From Bacteroides sp. (GTDB lineage Bacteria; Bacteroidota; Bacteroidia; Bacteroidales; SM23-62): a stretch of DNA of 34,180 bases. Below the pieces are notes generated by a model that was not told the origin of the DNA, searched no databases, and saw only the letters and a program-made list of their open reading frames with translations. A program made the translations under genes and the position numbers. The stretch is taken from the NCBI GenBank assembly GCA_011053095.1, contig DRHS01000020.1, positions 1 through 34,180 of the forward strand, in the 5' to 3' direction. Each line of letters begins with the position of its first letter. Position 1 is the stretch's first letter. Below are positions 18,067 to 28,900 of this stretch, one piece after another.

Positions 18067-21000
18067 ATGCACAGAAGGCTTTATATATTACTGATTTTTA
18101 CAATACTAGTCTCCCCGGGCCTGAAAGCCCAGGGGCATGTTATAAGAGGTACAATTCTTGATGAGCACGGTGTGGGGATACCCGGGGCTACAATAGTGGA
18201 AGTAGATGCAAACGACAGAGTGGTAAAGGGTGCCATTAGCGATATTAACGGGAACTACATGATGGAGTTTTCATCTGAAAATGCAATTGCAAATTTCAGC
18301 TTCATTGGATATTCGACCGTAAGGGAACCGATTAATGGCAGATCCGTGATCAATGTATCCATGGTAACAGATGCGCAGGAGCTTGAGGAAGTAATGGTTG
18401 TGGCGACCGTTAGCTCCAGCTCACTTACAGGTATAAGTCAGCGCGACCGGACAGGATCCTCTGTAAAGGTAGACATTTCTGAAATGAAAAATATCAGTGT
18501 CACCTCAGTTGACGATGCACTTCAGGGTCAGGTTGCAGGATTGGATATTATTAGTGGTGGTAATCCGGGAAGTGGATCTTCCATTGTAATCAGGGGATTA
18601 AGCGGACTTGGAAACAGCCAGCCTTTAATTGTGGTTGATGGAATCGCTCAGAAAGTCTCCACCGGGAATATTGACCTGTCCTCCGCTGATACGGAAGATA
18701 TTGGAGCTCTGGTTAGTATTGCCCCAGAGGATATTAAATCCATCAGGGTACTTAAGGATGCTGCAGAGACTGCAATCTGGGGATCACAGGGAGCCAATGG
18801 CGTTCTTGAAATTGAAACACGTAAGGGCAAAAGAGGTAAGACCCGGTTCGAAGTAAACTATAAAAAGTCTATTACCATTGAATCTCCGACGATTCCTTTG
18901 CTTAACGGCGATGAATATGTGATGCTTCAACAGGAGATGTGGCATAATGCCAGGGGTATTTTTGAACTTCCTTCTGAAATAGCGAATGACAAGGATAATA
19001 TTGATTATTTTAATTACTCTCAGAATACCGATTGGCTTGGGGAAATAACCCGAACGGGACAAATTGATGATTTTGGATTCAGGATAACCGGCGGAGGAGA
19101 AAAAACTATTTTCTACTCATCCGTCAATTACCAGAACAATGTAGGAACAGTAATAAACACGGCTAACAAGCGATTAACCACCAGGTTAAACATCGACTAC
19201 AGGATCTCGAAAAGGTTAAGCCTTAATACACAGATCAGTTATGTAAATATCTATAAAGATGATAACTGGAAGAATAAACAAAATGGAATTGAGTACAATA
19301 TCAGAAGGATGGCTTTTATTAAATCTCCTAATATGGCCATCTATGAACATGATTCGAAAGGCATCCTGACAGGTCAGTATTTCAATCCCATTGACAGTTA
19401 CCAGGGCAGTGGAGAGTTATATTATAATCCCGTTGCAGTTGGAAATTTAAGTAGTAATGACAGGTCTTCCAACAGTTTTCAGACCAATTTCGGACTGAGA
19501 TTCAGGGCTAATGACTGGCTGACATTCAGGCAAATCGTATCTTTTCAATTTGAAAATGCACAGTCTTCACTATTTCTGCCATACACCGCAATTGGTACCA
19601 AGTGGCTGAATGCAAACAACAATTTTGCCCAGGAACGAAACTCCTCCGGCATTTTACTGACATCCAGGACAACGGCACTGCTATCCCTGATAAACACCTC
19701 AAATCATTTCCTTTCCGGAACCCTTCTCTGGGAAACCAGCAGAAACAGCGACGAGTATATTCAAACAGCCACAGGTAATGGCCCGAGTTTATTAATTACA
19801 GATCCTGCTGCCTATTCCACAAAATACATAGATCCTGCTCCCAATTCCACAAAATACGCAATACGTTCCAACGCTGTAAATGTAAACAGTGTAGGTGGAT
19901 TAGGACAGATCCTGTATAAATATAAGGACAGGCACATATTCCAGGCAAGTGCAAGAGCAGATGCGAATTCAAAGTTCGGAGAGACATTCAGATGGGGCCT
20001 TTTCCCAAGCGGTTCATATGCATGGAGATTTTCAGAAGAAGATTTCTTGAAACGCCTGGGATACCTGGGTGAGAGTAAATTGCGTGTTAGTTATGGCCGA
20101 ACCGGGAGATCAAGCCTAAGGGCCTATGACCGCCACGGTTATTACAGTGATGCGGGTGGTTCCGGAACATACATGGATTTGCAAACTATTGTACCTGTAC
20201 AGGTTGAATTGGAGCGGGTAAAGTGGGAGACAGTGGACATGTTTAACGTCGGACTTGATTTGTCTCTGTTCAGGGATCGTTTGTATATGACAGTTGAGGT
20301 CTACGACAAATTGACCAAAGACATGTTGTGGCCAAAGTACAATCTTCCCAGTTCCAGCGGCTATAACTCACTGAAACAATACAATGAAGGAGAATTGAGA
20401 AACAGGGGATGGGAATTTAATTCCAAGATCGTTGCAGTCAGAAAAAAGAATCTGAATATATCGTTGAATTTCAATATTTACAATAACCAGAACTTATTCA
20501 TGGAATTCCCGGCAAATCTAATTACTGAGAGAAATACAGAACTGGGAAATGGCGTATATCCACTGAAAGCTGAGGCGGGAACGCCAGTAGGCTCATTCTT
20601 TGGATTCAGATATCTGGGAGTTTATCCGACTACCGATGATGCCATGGCTCGAAATGCAGACGGATCTGCAAAGCTTGATGCAAATGGAAAACCCATTTAT
20701 ATGAATTATAATGGGATTTACCAGTTTGAAGGTGGGGACGCGAAATATAAGGATATTAATAACGATGGGATTATCGATTTGAATGATGTAGTATATCTTG
20801 GTGATTCAAATCCCGATTTTGCAGGTGGTATTGGTTCTAATATCAGATACAAGGGTTTCTCTTTCTATGCCCAGTTCATGTTTAGAACGGGATTTCAAAT
20901 CGTAAACGAGATAGCGATGGATACTGAGACTCTTTCAGACAGAAACAATCAAAGTACTGCTACACTTCGCAGGTGGATGAGGCCAGGCCAGGATTTTCCC

Positions 21001-21315
21001 GGTATGCTTCCAAGGGCTTACCGGAATCATCCTGCCAATAATCTAGGATCTGACCGATATGTTGAAAACGGGAACTATATCAGGTTAAACAGCCTTTCAA
21101 TCGGCTACTCCTTTGGCAGGAATGTTCTGCAAAGATTGCACTTGAATAAATTAGAGGTTTTCTTCATTGGCAGAAGGCTTTTGACTTTTACTAACTACAC
21201 CGGGCAGGATCCGGAGATCAGAAACATTATTAAGGATCCGTTCTGGTTTGGAACAGATAGCGGGCTGGCTCCTCCTCCAAGTGTGTATGCATTTAATTTC
21301 TTAATTGGATTTTAG
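18067..21315 (+). CDS. SusC-like TonB-dependent outer-membrane transporter 1
   Basis: A 1082-residue outer-membrane barrel importing oligosaccharides with its SusD partner, powered by TonB. It has a signal peptide (about 1-21, ending GLKAQ), a CarboxypepD_reg-like domain (about 25-105: GTILDEHGVGIPGATI, SDINGNYMMEF), a plug (about 130-260: VDDALQGQVAGLDIISGG, IVIRGLSGLGNSQPLIVVDG, IRVLKDAAETAIWGSQGANG), then a long beta-barrel ending in Phe (FNFLIGF), as expected for BAM substrates. Length is normal for SusC. A 10-residue tandem duplication sits at 579-598. The next gene, SusD 1, starts 11 bp downstream, and it follows the four-FAS1 lipoprotein. Confidence 0.95.
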   Translation: MHRRLYILLIFTILVSPGLKAQGHVIRGTILDEHGVGIPGATIVEVDANDRVVKGAISDINGNYMMEFSSENAIANFSFIGYSTVREPINGRSVINVSMVTDAQELEEVMVVATVSSSSLTGISQRDRTGSSVKVDISEMKNISVTSVDDALQGQVAGLDIISGGNPGSGSSIVIRGLSGLGNSQPLIVVDGIAQKVSTGNIDLSSADTEDIGALVSIAPEDIKSIRVLKDAAETAIWGSQGANGVLEIETRKGKRGKTRFEVNYKKSITIESPTIPLLNGDEYVMLQQEMWHNARGIFELPSEIANDKDNIDYFNYSQNTDWLGEITRTGQIDDFGFRITGGGEKTIFYSSVNYQNNVGTVINTANKRLTTRLNIDYRISKRLSLNTQISYVNIYKDDNWKNKQNGIEYNIRRMAFIKSPNMAIYEHDSKGILTGQYFNPIDSYQGSGELYYNPVAVGNLSSNDRSSNSFQTNFGLRFRANDWLTFRQIVSFQFENAQSSLFLPYTAIGTKWLNANNNFAQERNSSGILLTSRTTALLSLINTSNHFLSGTLLWETSRNSDEYIQTATGNGPSLLITDPAAYSTKYIDPAPNSTKYAIRSNAVNVNSVGGLGQILYKYKDRHIFQASARADANSKFGETFRWGLFPSGSYAWRFSEEDFLKRLGYLGESKLRVSYGRTGRSSLRAYDRHGYYSDAGGSGTYMDLQTIVPVQVELERVKWETVDMFNVGLDLSLFRDRLYMTVEVYDKLTKDMLWPKYNLPSSSGYNSLKQYNEGELRNRGWEFNSKIVAVRKKNLNISLNFNIYNNQNLFMEFPANLITERNTELGNGVYPLKAEAGTPVGSFFGFRYLGVYPTTDDAMARNADGSAKLDANGKPIYMNYNGIYQFEGGDAKYKDINNDGIIDLNDVVYLGDSNPDFAGGIGSNIRYKGFSFYAQFMFRTGFQIVNEIAMDTETLSDRNNQSTATLRRWMRPGQDFPGMLPRAYRNHPANNLGSDRYVENGNYIRLNSLSIGYSFGRNVLQRLHLNKLEVFFIGRRLLTFTNYTGQDPEIRNIIKDPFWFGTDSGLAPPPSVYAFNFLIGF
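19801..19860. repeat. Two-copy 30-bp tandem repeat inside SusC 1
   Basis: Copies 19801-19830 and 19831-19860 match at 26 of 30 bases. They encode DPAAYSTKYI and DPAPNSTKYA, an in-frame 10-residue duplication at residues 579-598 of the barrel region, probably in a surface loop. Confidence 0.85.
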
Positions 21316-21326
21316 CAGGTAAGCAG

Positions 21327-22808
21327 ATGAGAAAAAGATCAGCACTGACACAATATTTACTGCCTGGGACTATCATTGTAATAGTGCTGTTTTCATGTGC
21401 TTGTACCGAATTCCTTGATCAAAAACCTACAGATGGTCTTGTAAGGAGTGAATACTGGAAAAATAAAGAGGAAGTACTGTCCACTCTGGGGGGGGCATAT
21501 AAGAAAATGGCTGATTTGGATAAAATTCTATTCATTCATGGCGAAGTAAGGGGAGATATGGTGGATGCAGGAAGCAGGCTGGAAGCTGAGCAGGAAATGA
21601 TGATGGAAAGCAATATCCGATCCAATAATAAATATGCGAATTGGGGCGGCTTTTATTCAGTAATAAACCTCTGCAATCATATCCTTAAGATTGCGCCCTC
21701 CGTTCAGGAGTTTGACCCGACGTTTTCCGATTATCTCCTTCAGCAATATACGGCTGAGGCCGTCTATTTACGCAGCCTGTCCTATTTTTACCTGGTTCGA
21801 ATTTTCAATGATGTTCCATTTGTTCTTGAACCTTCGGAAACGGATAATGCCGATTTCTTTCCATCTCTAACCGCATCCGCAGAGATACTATCTGCCATAA
21901 AAACCGATTTACTTGAAATTCAGAACAGGATCCCTGTTGTATATCCGAGCAGGGAGCAATCCGTATCAAGAACAACAAAAGGGGCTGTCAATGCCTTACT
22001 TGCAGATATAAGCTTATGGAATTTTGAATATGAAGATTGCATCCATTATGTAGAAGCAGTGGAGGAGATTGGAATATATTCCCTCCTGCCTGCGACACAA
22101 TGGTTTGAACTGTTCCAGCCGGGTTTTTCACTGGAAGGAATTTTCGAAATATATTATGACAAAGGATTGGGGCAATCCAATTCACTTTATGGGATCACCA
22201 GAAATGACCGGAACAATTATGTAGCCAGTGAATATGCTCAGATGATTCTAAGTCCGGCTATTTTTTTGGCAGCCGAGCAGATCAGAGGCTACGGCTCCCT
22301 GTCACTTTCAAACCAGGTATGGAAATATGTAGGCCAGGCACCCGACCAGGTGAGCATCAGACCCGAGGGAAGTAATGCGAGTGCAAATTTTATCATATAC
22401 CGGATGGGTGATCTCTACTTAATGAAAGCTGAAGCCTTGTCTCAGATTGGCGAATTCGAACAGTCACTGGCTTACCTTAATTCGGTCAGGGATAGGGCAA
22501 ATATGGAGCCGCTGTCAGTCTCTTTCACCCCTCAGGACTTTGAAGATGCCATTCTGGAGGAAAGAGCAAAAGAACTCGCATTTGAAGGTAAAAGATGGTT
22601 CGACCTTTTAAGGATGGGGAGAAGAAATAATTATGCCAATAAGGATAAATTAATTGAAATACTGGTGCAGGATGTTCCCTCCAGTCAGAAATTGGTTCAA
22701 AAGGCAAAATTGAGCAATCCTCTCGGGTGGTATATGCCAATTTACATAAATGAAATTGACAGGAACAGGAATATTACGCAAAATCCGTATTACTATGAAG
22801 GTAACTAA
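21327..22808 (+). CDS. SusD-like surface glycan-binding lipoprotein 1
   Basis: A 493-residue SusD/RagB-family lipoprotein that lids the SusC barrel and captures oligosaccharide. The signal is MRKRSALTQYLLPG then VLFSCAC, lipidated at Cys24 or Cys26, followed by the usual FLDQKPTDGL. TPR-like helices are visible (AEAVYLRSLSYFYLVRIFND near 150) and the C-terminal SusD signature RAKELAFEGKRWFDLLRMGR is near 418-437. Length is typical. Its 3' end overlaps the next FAS1 gene by 14 bp, which suggests translational coupling. It pairs with the SusC at 18067-21315. Confidence 0.94.
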   Translation: MRKRSALTQYLLPGTIIVIVLFSCACTEFLDQKPTDGLVRSEYWKNKEEVLSTLGGAYKKMADLDKILFIHGEVRGDMVDAGSRLEAEQEMMMESNIRSNNKYANWGGFYSVINLCNHILKIAPSVQEFDPTFSDYLLQQYTAEAVYLRSLSYFYLVRIFNDVPFVLEPSETDNADFFPSLTASAEILSAIKTDLLEIQNRIPVVYPSREQSVSRTTKGAVNALLADISLWNFEYEDCIHYVEAVEEIGIYSLLPATQWFELFQPGFSLEGIFEIYYDKGLGQSNSLYGITRNDRNNYVASEYAQMILSPAIFLAAEQIRGYGSLSLSNQVWKYVGQAPDQVSIRPEGSNASANFIIYRMGDLYLMKAEALSQIGEFEQSLAYLNSVRDRANMEPLSVSFTPQDFEDAILEERAKELAFEGKRWFDLLRMGRRNNYANKDKLIEILVQDVPSSQKLVQKAKLSNPLGWYMPIYINEIDRNRNITQNPYYYEGN

Positions 22809-24402
22809 GTATAAGGCATTGTGGCCTTTAACCTCGGTTATTGTGCTGTGTGGAATGGTACTGTTCCTGTTTTCCTGTGAAAAGGAAAAACAGGAAATTC
22901 GTTATACCGGTAATGAATATCAGAATATTCTGCAATACATCCATAGCGATCCCAGTTACTCTTCATTTCAAAGGATCGTTGAAGTGGGACGATTAACAGA
23001 TGTGTTAAGTTCCTATAACAGCCACCCGGGTGGAAACGGATTTACACTTTTTCTACCCAATAACGATGCAGTAGACAGGTTTATTGATAATAATTCCCGG
23101 TTCAGCTCGCTGGAGGAGTTGTTGCAGGATACGGTTTTCACAAGGGAACTTGCCAGGTATCATGTACTGAATGTGGAGGTTCTCTCATCAAACTTTGCAA
23201 ACGGTGCACTGCCTGACAAAACTCTTTCTGATGATATCCTTACCATCATATTCATTGAAACTGAAGGGGGAGAAATTATTTATTCAGTAAACAATGAATC
23301 CGGGGTAAGTCAGATCAATATTGAGAAAAGTAACGGAGTTATACATATCATTGATAAAATGCTTTCACCGGTAATTTATACCGGTTATGAATGGGTTCAG
23401 ACAAATAAAAACAAGGGGTATAAGATTTTTTCTGAATTGCTTGAGATAACAGGCCTGGAGGATACTATGAACTATTATTTACCGGATGATCTTGACCGGA
23501 AAATTTATAATAAATATACCCTGTTTGTTGAATCTGATGAATTATACAGCGCAAACGATATCAGCTCACTGGATGACCTGATAGAACTTATTGGCCCGGA
23601 GGATAATGATTTTAGTAATCCGGATAACAGCGTGAACAAGTTTGCCCGGTATCATATTATTTCGGGGAGCAATTTCCTGGATGAATTCAAAACATCTCTT
23701 TATAGCACATACGGAGATTTCCCAGTTTCTGTGGATGCCAAAGATCTGGATCTGAAATTCAATGAGGGCACACAAGTCTTTGACATTCTGATAATTGAAA
23801 GCGACACCATTGAAATCGATTATCTTAAGGTTGACCTTGAACGCAGCAATATACTGACAAAAACCGGGGCTATTCATCAGCTCGATCAGGTGCTTCATCC
23901 CTTCCTTCCCGGAAAAACAGGAAATACATTTGAATTTTATGAGGAGTACCAGATCAATATCCTCCGCGATAAGGAGGTAAGCCAGGTTATCCGCAAGGAG
24001 GATCTGGACTTTATTGATCTGCTCGGCATTGACTTCCTTACCTATACAAACACAGGAGATTCCATCCACGGGGTAACCAACGAGGACTATATTACACTGG
24101 AAGGGAATTTTGAGTTTATATACCGTATACCAAAGGTACTTCCGGGTACTTATGAAGTAAGCCTTGTTGCCAAAAGGGATGACCCCTCGCATGCAATCCT
24201 GGGGGTTTATCTGGATGGTCAGAAATTGGGGAGTCTGGTTGACCTGACCGGCGGTAGCGATAAGAACAGGCCATTCCTGCCTGATTTCGTGCTGGGCACG
24301 GTTTATTTTAACGAATATGAAACCCATGAGATCAAATTACAAACCAGGGTACCGGGACGTATGCAACTTGACAGGATCATGCTTAAACCCGCAGGTAATT
24401 AA
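22795..24402 (+). CDS. FAS1 lipoprotein with C-terminal beta-sandwich (FAS1-B)
   Basis: A 535-residue lipoprotein. The ATG at 22795 overlaps the SusD stop and gives MKVTKYKALWPLTSVIV then LFLFSC (about Cys29). Two FAS1-like regions are seen: FTLFLPNNDAVDRF (near 81) with LARYHVLNVEVL, and YTLFVESDELYSA (near 241) with FARYHIISGSNF. The last 100 residues (about 435-533) are a separate module with IPKVLPGTYEVSLVAK and LGVYLDGQKLGSL, reading like a carbohydrate-binding beta-sandwich. It is a paralog of the following gene, sharing the same two-FAS1 plus C-terminal module plan. Glycan binding at the cell surface is inferred from operon position only. Confidence 0.82.
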   Translation: MKVTKYKALWPLTSVIVLCGMVLFLFSCEKEKQEIRYTGNEYQNILQYIHSDPSYSSFQRIVEVGRLTDVLSSYNSHPGGNGFTLFLPNNDAVDRFIDNNSRFSSLEELLQDTVFTRELARYHVLNVEVLSSNFANGALPDKTLSDDILTIIFIETEGGEIIYSVNNESGVSQINIEKSNGVIHIIDKMLSPVIYTGYEWVQTNKNKGYKIFSELLEITGLEDTMNYYLPDDLDRKIYNKYTLFVESDELYSANDISSLDDLIELIGPEDNDFSNPDNSVNKFARYHIISGSNFLDEFKTSLYSTYGDFPVSVDAKDLDLKFNEGTQVFDILIIESDTIEIDYLKVDLERSNILTKTGAIHQLDQVLHPFLPGKTGNTFEFYEEYQINILRDKEVSQVIRKEDLDFIDLLGIDFLTYTNTGDSIHGVTNEDYITLEGNFEFIYRIPKVLPGTYEVSLVAKRDDPSHAILGVYLDGQKLGSLVDLTGGSDKNRPFLPDFVLGTVYFNEYETHEIKLQTRVPGRMQLDRIMLKPAGN

Positions 24403-24410
24403 TTCTGATT

Positions 24411-25994
24411 ATGAAAGATCCTTACATGCGAATAATTAGAGAATCAATCAGGCCTGTAAGAACTGGAATTCTTCTTATGATAGTTCTTACAATAATCGGA
24501 TGCCGCAAGGAAATGGACGAGTACTTTTATTCAGATACTGAGGAATATGTTGATATCGCATTGTTAAACCTGCTAAGCACGAACGATGACTATTCAAGCT
24601 TTCTGTCCATTCTCGACAATTACAATATCGATACAATATTTGATAAAGAAAGGTCCATCACCTTGTTCGTTCCCACTAATGAGGTGATTGAGTCGATGGG
24701 AGAACTTCATCTGGATACTATAGACTGGATAAAATATCTCATCACAGAATCCTATATCAATATAGCCCATATCCACGGGACAAAAAAAATTCAGACTTCA
24801 GGAGAGAAATTCTCTGTGATCAGGAATTCCGGAGGTTCTGCATTTTTTGATGACGCGGAGATTACTTTGACCGGACCATTGTGCCTGGATGGCAAGTTTT
24901 ATGAACTTTCCGGGATCGCCCAACCCCTTCCCAACTTATACGAATTCATTGCATTAACAAATCCTTTCTATAAATCCTATATCGATTCACAGGATTCCTC
25001 CTACCTTGATCTTGGACTCAGCAGTCCCAAAGGATATGACCCGGAAGGAAACACCATCTATGACACAGCCTTAACCACAGTGAACCTGTTTGAGGAAGAA
25101 TACTTTCCAATATCACAGGAATTCAGGACCAAAAAAGCTACAATGTTGCTATTCTCCCAGGAACAACTTGACAATGCACTGGCCCAGATCGCAGAGGACC
25201 TTGGTCTTCCTGCAACAGAGGATATTCCCTATCAATGGATAAATGATGTGTTATTACCATATCTTTCTGACCAGGGTGTCTTCTGGAACGACCTGAGTCC
25301 CATTGATTTTGCACCGGGGCGGATAAGGAACATCAAAGGAGATTCAGTGAACGTGGACCCGGCCAATATTGATTATAATTCTTCATTCGAATGCAGCAAT
25401 GGCCGCTCATATAATTATCTGGATTTCGTAATTGCTGACAGCGTTTATAAAGGCCGTAATGTCATTCAGGGTGAACACCTTGTCATATACAAAGGCAGTA
25501 ACCTTTATGCCTGGAAGGATGAAGTTATTGTCACCGGGAACCCGGTTAACCCGGTCGCAACATTCACTCCGGGATTTGCAGATAATGATTCGACATTGGT
25601 GGTGCGGTTTGATGAACCAAACTCAAACCAGGAATTTTCAATGAGCTTTAAGATCAGTAATATATTCCCTGGAACCTACCGGCTGCTGTTCAGGCTAAAA
25701 ACAACCCCTTCCGGAGTATTCCAGATAATGGTCAATGGAGTGGTGCAGAACATTAATCTTGGCTATGGTAACTCTGACAGAGTTGATATCTATGACCTGA
25801 ACGAGCCGGTGAGGAGCATAACAAAAGAGGTATTCAGAGAAAAAAATGGATTTAACAGTTTTGATTTGCTGGTTGAAAATATTACCGAATACGGGGACGT
25901 AACAATTACCCTTTTGTATGTTGAACCAGGGAAGTGGTCAGATAATGGCTTTATCCTTGACTATGTATCACTGGAAAATTTTAAGGAAGAATAA
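24411..25994 (+). CDS. FAS1 lipoprotein with C-terminal beta-sandwich (FAS1-C)
   Basis: A 527-residue lipoprotein with signal RTGILLMIVLTIIGC (Cys31); the starts at 24411 and 24426 are both in frame. FAS1-like regions: ITLFVPTNEVIESM (near 84) and a more degenerate ATMLLFSQEQLDNAL (near 243). The C-terminal module (about 398-525) has ISNIFPGTYRLLFRLK and FQIMVNGVVQNI, parallel to VLPGTYEVSLVAK and GVYLDGQKLG in FAS1-B. The two adjacent genes therefore look like an old duplication that has diverged strongly. Spacing is 8 bp after FAS1-B and 4 bp before SusC 2. It is probably a surface accessory protein for the second SusC/D pair. Confidence 0.8.
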   Translation: MKDPYMRIIRESIRPVRTGILLMIVLTIIGCRKEMDEYFYSDTEEYVDIALLNLLSTNDDYSSFLSILDNYNIDTIFDKERSITLFVPTNEVIESMGELHLDTIDWIKYLITESYINIAHIHGTKKIQTSGEKFSVIRNSGGSAFFDDAEITLTGPLCLDGKFYELSGIAQPLPNLYEFIALTNPFYKSYIDSQDSSYLDLGLSSPKGYDPEGNTIYDTALTTVNLFEEEYFPISQEFRTKKATMLLFSQEQLDNALAQIAEDLGLPATEDIPYQWINDVLLPYLSDQGVFWNDLSPIDFAPGRIRNIKGDSVNVDPANIDYNSSFECSNGRSYNYLDFVIADSVYKGRNVIQGEHLVIYKGSNLYAWKDEVIVTGNPVNPVATFTPGFADNDSTLVVRFDEPNSNQEFSMSFKISNIFPGTYRLLFRLKTTPSGVFQIMVNGVVQNINLGYGNSDRVDIYDLNEPVRSITKEVFREKNGFNSFDLLVENITEYGDVTITLLYVEPGKWSDNGFILDYVSLENFKEE

Positions 25995-25998
25995 ATCA

Positions 25999-28900
25999 AT
26001 GAGTAAAGGTGCAAAAATCCGATTGCTAATTTTTTCAGGATTGCTTTTTTCAGCTCTTGTGACAGGACAGGAGACGAAAAACCTTTATGGCAGGGTATTG
26101 AACGATGCCGGGCAGCCCGTTAATAATGTGACCATTAGTATCCCGGGGGGAGAAGAACCTGTGTATACGAATGAAAATGGAACTTTTATATTACCAGAGA
26201 TAAGCGGGAATGAATGGATTATTGTAAATCCATTGGATGAATACAAGGGGAAACAACTACTACTTAATAATCAGGACAGTATAATCATATATCTGACCAG
26301 GATCTCTGTTGATTCAAGATTCGATGAGCTGGCCATGCCGGTGAAAGAAAAAAAGAGACGGGATTTAATCTCTTCTTTTAATACCCTTGATGTAAACAAG
26401 TTTATTGAACAACCCTATTCAAGTATAGGGCAATATGCCCAGGGAAGAGCAAGCGGCGCTTACATCACGACTAATTCAGGAATGCCCGGATCGGGTGTCT
26501 CGATGTTTATAAGGGGGTATTCATCAATCCTGAGCAACAATCAGCCACTATACATTGTGGATGGGATTCCCCTTGAGAACAGCAACCTTTACAATGAGAT
26601 GATCGAAGGTTATAATTATGATCCGCTCTATACGGTTGATCCGCTTGATATATCTGAAATCATAATACTTAAGGATGCAGCTGCCACGGCGATGTATGGA
26701 ATGAGGAGTGCAAATGGAGTTGTCTTTATTAAAACGCTGGAGCCTCAGGAAACCAAAACATCCATTGACATTCTCCTCAGAACGGGAATTTCCCTTAAAC
26801 CTGATAATCTGCCTCAGCTGGATGCCAGGCAATACAAGCACCTGGCAAATGAGATCCTGTTCTCGAGCGGGATCAATGAAGAGAAATACAAGAGGGATTA
26901 CCCGGGATTATTCTATACTTCGCAGGATCCGGAGTACTTTCCTTATGGACATAATACAGATTGGCAGAGGGAAGTTTTTCAGAATGCCCGTATGCAAAAT
27001 CTGCGGTTTTCTATTAAAGGTGGTGGTGCTGAGGCGAAATATGGTTTATCTATAAGTTACCTCAATAATGACGGAATATTTAAAAACACTTCCCTGGATC
27101 GTACCAATATAAGGCTGGTAGGATCATTCGGCATTTTCTCCTGGCTAAAATTAAATATTGCTTCCAATTTAAGTACGAGCAATGCAATGTTAAAAGAGTC
27201 TGCTATATCTGATGTGTCAAATCCAATATTGTCAGCCTTGTCCAAGAGTCCCATGCTTAACCCATATGAATATGACGAAGACGGAAACCTTATTCAAACC
27301 ATTGCTGAGGTTGAAGAGCTCGGCACTTCCAACCCAACCGCGGTAAGCGAATTGCTCAATGGTTCGGCTAAAAACTACAGATTTCTTACAAGTGTCAGCC
27401 TTGATGGAGAAATTACGGAGAAACTAAAATTCAGATCACTTATAGGTTTAAATTCCAACAATTTGAAAGAGTACCTTTTCATTCCTGACCGTGGATTTGA
27501 CTTGCTTTATAATGGAGAGGTATACAATGTTACGAAAGCAAAGAATACCACACTCTTATCATTGTATAATAATAACCAGTTCTATTTTGAAACCCCGCGT
27601 TTCAGGACTGCTCATTATTTTCATGCCAGCATCGGACTGCGCTGGCAGAGCAATAATTTTCAGGAGGATTGGGGGATTGGAAAGAATACTGCCGGAGATG
27701 AATATACTAACCTGAACAGAGGCCTTCCATTGCTGGATGAACTTGGAGGAAGGAACAGCGCATGGAACTGGGGAGCTGTATATTCAAACATTGTCTATTC
27801 CTTCCATGATAAATATCTTTTATCAGGCTCAGTTTCAGCTGATATCTCATCAAGATTAGGTGAAAAAGCAAAGGATGCCCTGATGCTGGGAAATGTTCCG
27901 GTCGGAATGTTCTATTCGGTCGGGGGAGCCTGGCGTATTTCTGAAGAGAAACTGTTCTCGGATCTCTACGCAATTGAGGAATTTAAATTAAGGGTTTCAT
28001 ACGGTATTACCGGCAACGATGATATTGGAGAAACCAACACATTCAATCATTTTTCAGTTGGTCAGTACAGGGAAACCTCCGTGCTTGTTCCTGGTAAGCT
28101 TGCCAATGAAGAGCTGTCATACCAGAAAAAGAACCAATTGAATCTCGGTCTTGACATCAGCCTGTTTGCCAATCGTGTCTCCGGTACGTTTAATTATTTT
28201 AATAATACAAGTAAACACCTTCTGATATTTGAGCTGCAAAACTCTTACCTGGGCTATGACAGCTACCCGACCAATTCGACAAGCATTGAAACCACCGGAA
28301 TTGAGACTGATCTGTTCTGCAGGATCATCAGTAAAATGAACTTCACCCTTGATTTTGGAGGCAATTTTACAAAATTCAAAAGTATCGTTGGAGAGATATC
28401 GGGAGGCGAACAGGTATTGAATAATTTTGGAAACGTTACTTTGATAAACCGGGTCGGTGATCCCGTAAACAGTTTCTACGGATATCGTTATTCCGGGGTA
28501 TTTGCATCTTGGGAAGAGGCCTCCCAGGCAGATTTAGTATCCGATCGTGGTGTTCCTTATGGACCGGGAGATGCCATATTTGAGAACTTAGCCGATGAAA
28601 ACGGAGAGACAGACCATGTGATCGATAAACATGACAAACAGATACTTGGATCATTTGAGCCAGACTTTTTTGGTGGAATGTATCTGAATGCCAGATATAA
28701 AAACTGGTCGCTGAATGTGTTTTTCCAGGGAGTTTACGGGAATGAAATATACAATTATGTTCGGTACAGGAACGAAGGTATGTCCGACCTGGCAAACCAG
28801 AGCATAAAAGTTCTGCAACGCTGGCAATATGATGGCCAGGAAACCAAAATTCCTAAGGCAACCTGGGGCGATCCTGCAGGGAATAATGTCTTTTCAGACA

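Noticed and set aside
23566-24327. 253-codon open frame on the minus strand
   Set aside because: It is fully antisense to the FAS1-B gene, whose translation has a signal peptide and FAS1 motifs; the antisense product has no protein-like domain pattern.
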